Assembly: GCA_008638375.1 (NCBI GenBank)
Contig: VIRR01000507.1
Coordinates: 113,185-177,184 of the forward strand
DNA: 64,000 bases
From: Nyssa sinensis
Lineage: Eukaryota; Streptophyta; Magnoliopsida; Cornales; Nyssaceae
Direction: 5' to 3'
Shown: positions 63,648 to 64,000 of the stretch, piece by piece
Layout of the letters: the number at the start of each line of letters is the position of its first letter
Numbering within the stretch: position 1 is the stretch's first letter
Notes under the pieces: model-generated
What the model saw: the letters and a program-made list of their open reading frames with translations, nothing else
Told to the model about the DNA's origin: nothing
Database searches by the model: none
Made by a program: the position numbers and the translations under genes

Positions 63648-64000
63648 CACTATAAAAAACATACTTTTAGCGACGCACATTATTAGCGATACACACTAAG
63701 CGTCACTAACAATGCCTTTTAGTGACGCACAATAGTGTGTCGCTAATAGTAGAAAAAAGTAAAAAAATTAGTTTCCCGCATAAAAATTAGGTGCGAACCT
63801 ATAGCGACGCACGCGTGCATTGCTAATAGTTAATATTGGTAGCGACGCACGGTTGGGTGTCGCTAATAGTATGCGTAAATGAAACGGTGTCATTTTACAT
63901 AAATTTAGCGACACATAAGGACTTATTAGCGATGTACACTGTGTTTCGCTAATAAGTCCTCATATCTCAAATCCTCGATTCGATCTCTCTCTTTCTCTCT
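63648..64000 (+). mobile_element. CACTA transposon left terminus (runs off the window)
   Basis: Starts CACTATAAAAAACATAC at 63648, directly after the copia relic. At least ten subterminal repeats follow, variants of TTAGCGACGCAC and its reverse GTGTCGCTAATAG, through about 63955. Subterminal repeats in both orientations are typical of CACTA elements. The transposase and other terminus would lie beyond 64000. Confidence 0.8.

Overview
This window is nuclear DNA from a flowering plant. It is AT-rich, has one host gene interrupted by GT-AG introns, and is otherwise packed with plant-type transposable elements. Conserved protein sequence and splice sites identify the gene, on the minus strand at 40286-57811, as chloroplast zeta-carotene desaturase (ZDS). 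I could assemble 14 exons that join in frame into a 585-residue protein with no stop. The species cannot be named from the sequence; a eudicot is likely but not proven.

Layout. 1-3259: AT-rich DNA with a 95-bp tandem duplication, a Tourist-like MITE and a TRIM on the minus strand. 3260-6885: a 3.6-kb solo LTR with a perfect TTAAT target duplication. 6998-12679: a Ty1/copia element with both LTRs and a stop-riddled gag-pol. 12875-29063: a 16.2-kb Ty3/gypsy element of the Tat type with a perfect GTTAA duplication. It carries a second RNase H, a 63-bp tandem repeat and a long antisense ORF with a putative Transposase_28 region. It has been hit by a long-LTR element (19333-22357, AGTCT duplication) and by a compound TRIM plus reverse LTR (24718-27883, flanked by TTCCC). 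29064-40285: remnants of copia, CACTA, TRIM and SIRE-like LTR sequence, short tandem repeats, and a long stretch I do not recognise.

40286-57811: ZDS. Introns 1, 3, 5 and 12 are long and hold a gypsy relic with diverged flanking repeats, an inverted pair of MITE-like elements, a copia-type LTR fragment and four long G or C homopolymers. 57812-58060: 5' leader and proximal promoter. 58200-59594: a 549-bp tandem duplication joined to a solo copia LTR. 62097-63640: a copia pol relic on the minus strand, followed by a CACTA transposon end that runs off the window.

The only gene that looks functional is ZDS, which works in plastid carotenoid synthesis after phytoene desaturase. All recognisable retroelement coding regions carry stops or are truncated. 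No tRNA, rRNA, CRISPR array or bacterial-type operon was seen. I found no convincing new biological system. The most informative signals are the datable nesting order of the elements, the Tat antisense ORF, and the paired repeats inside the ZDS introns.
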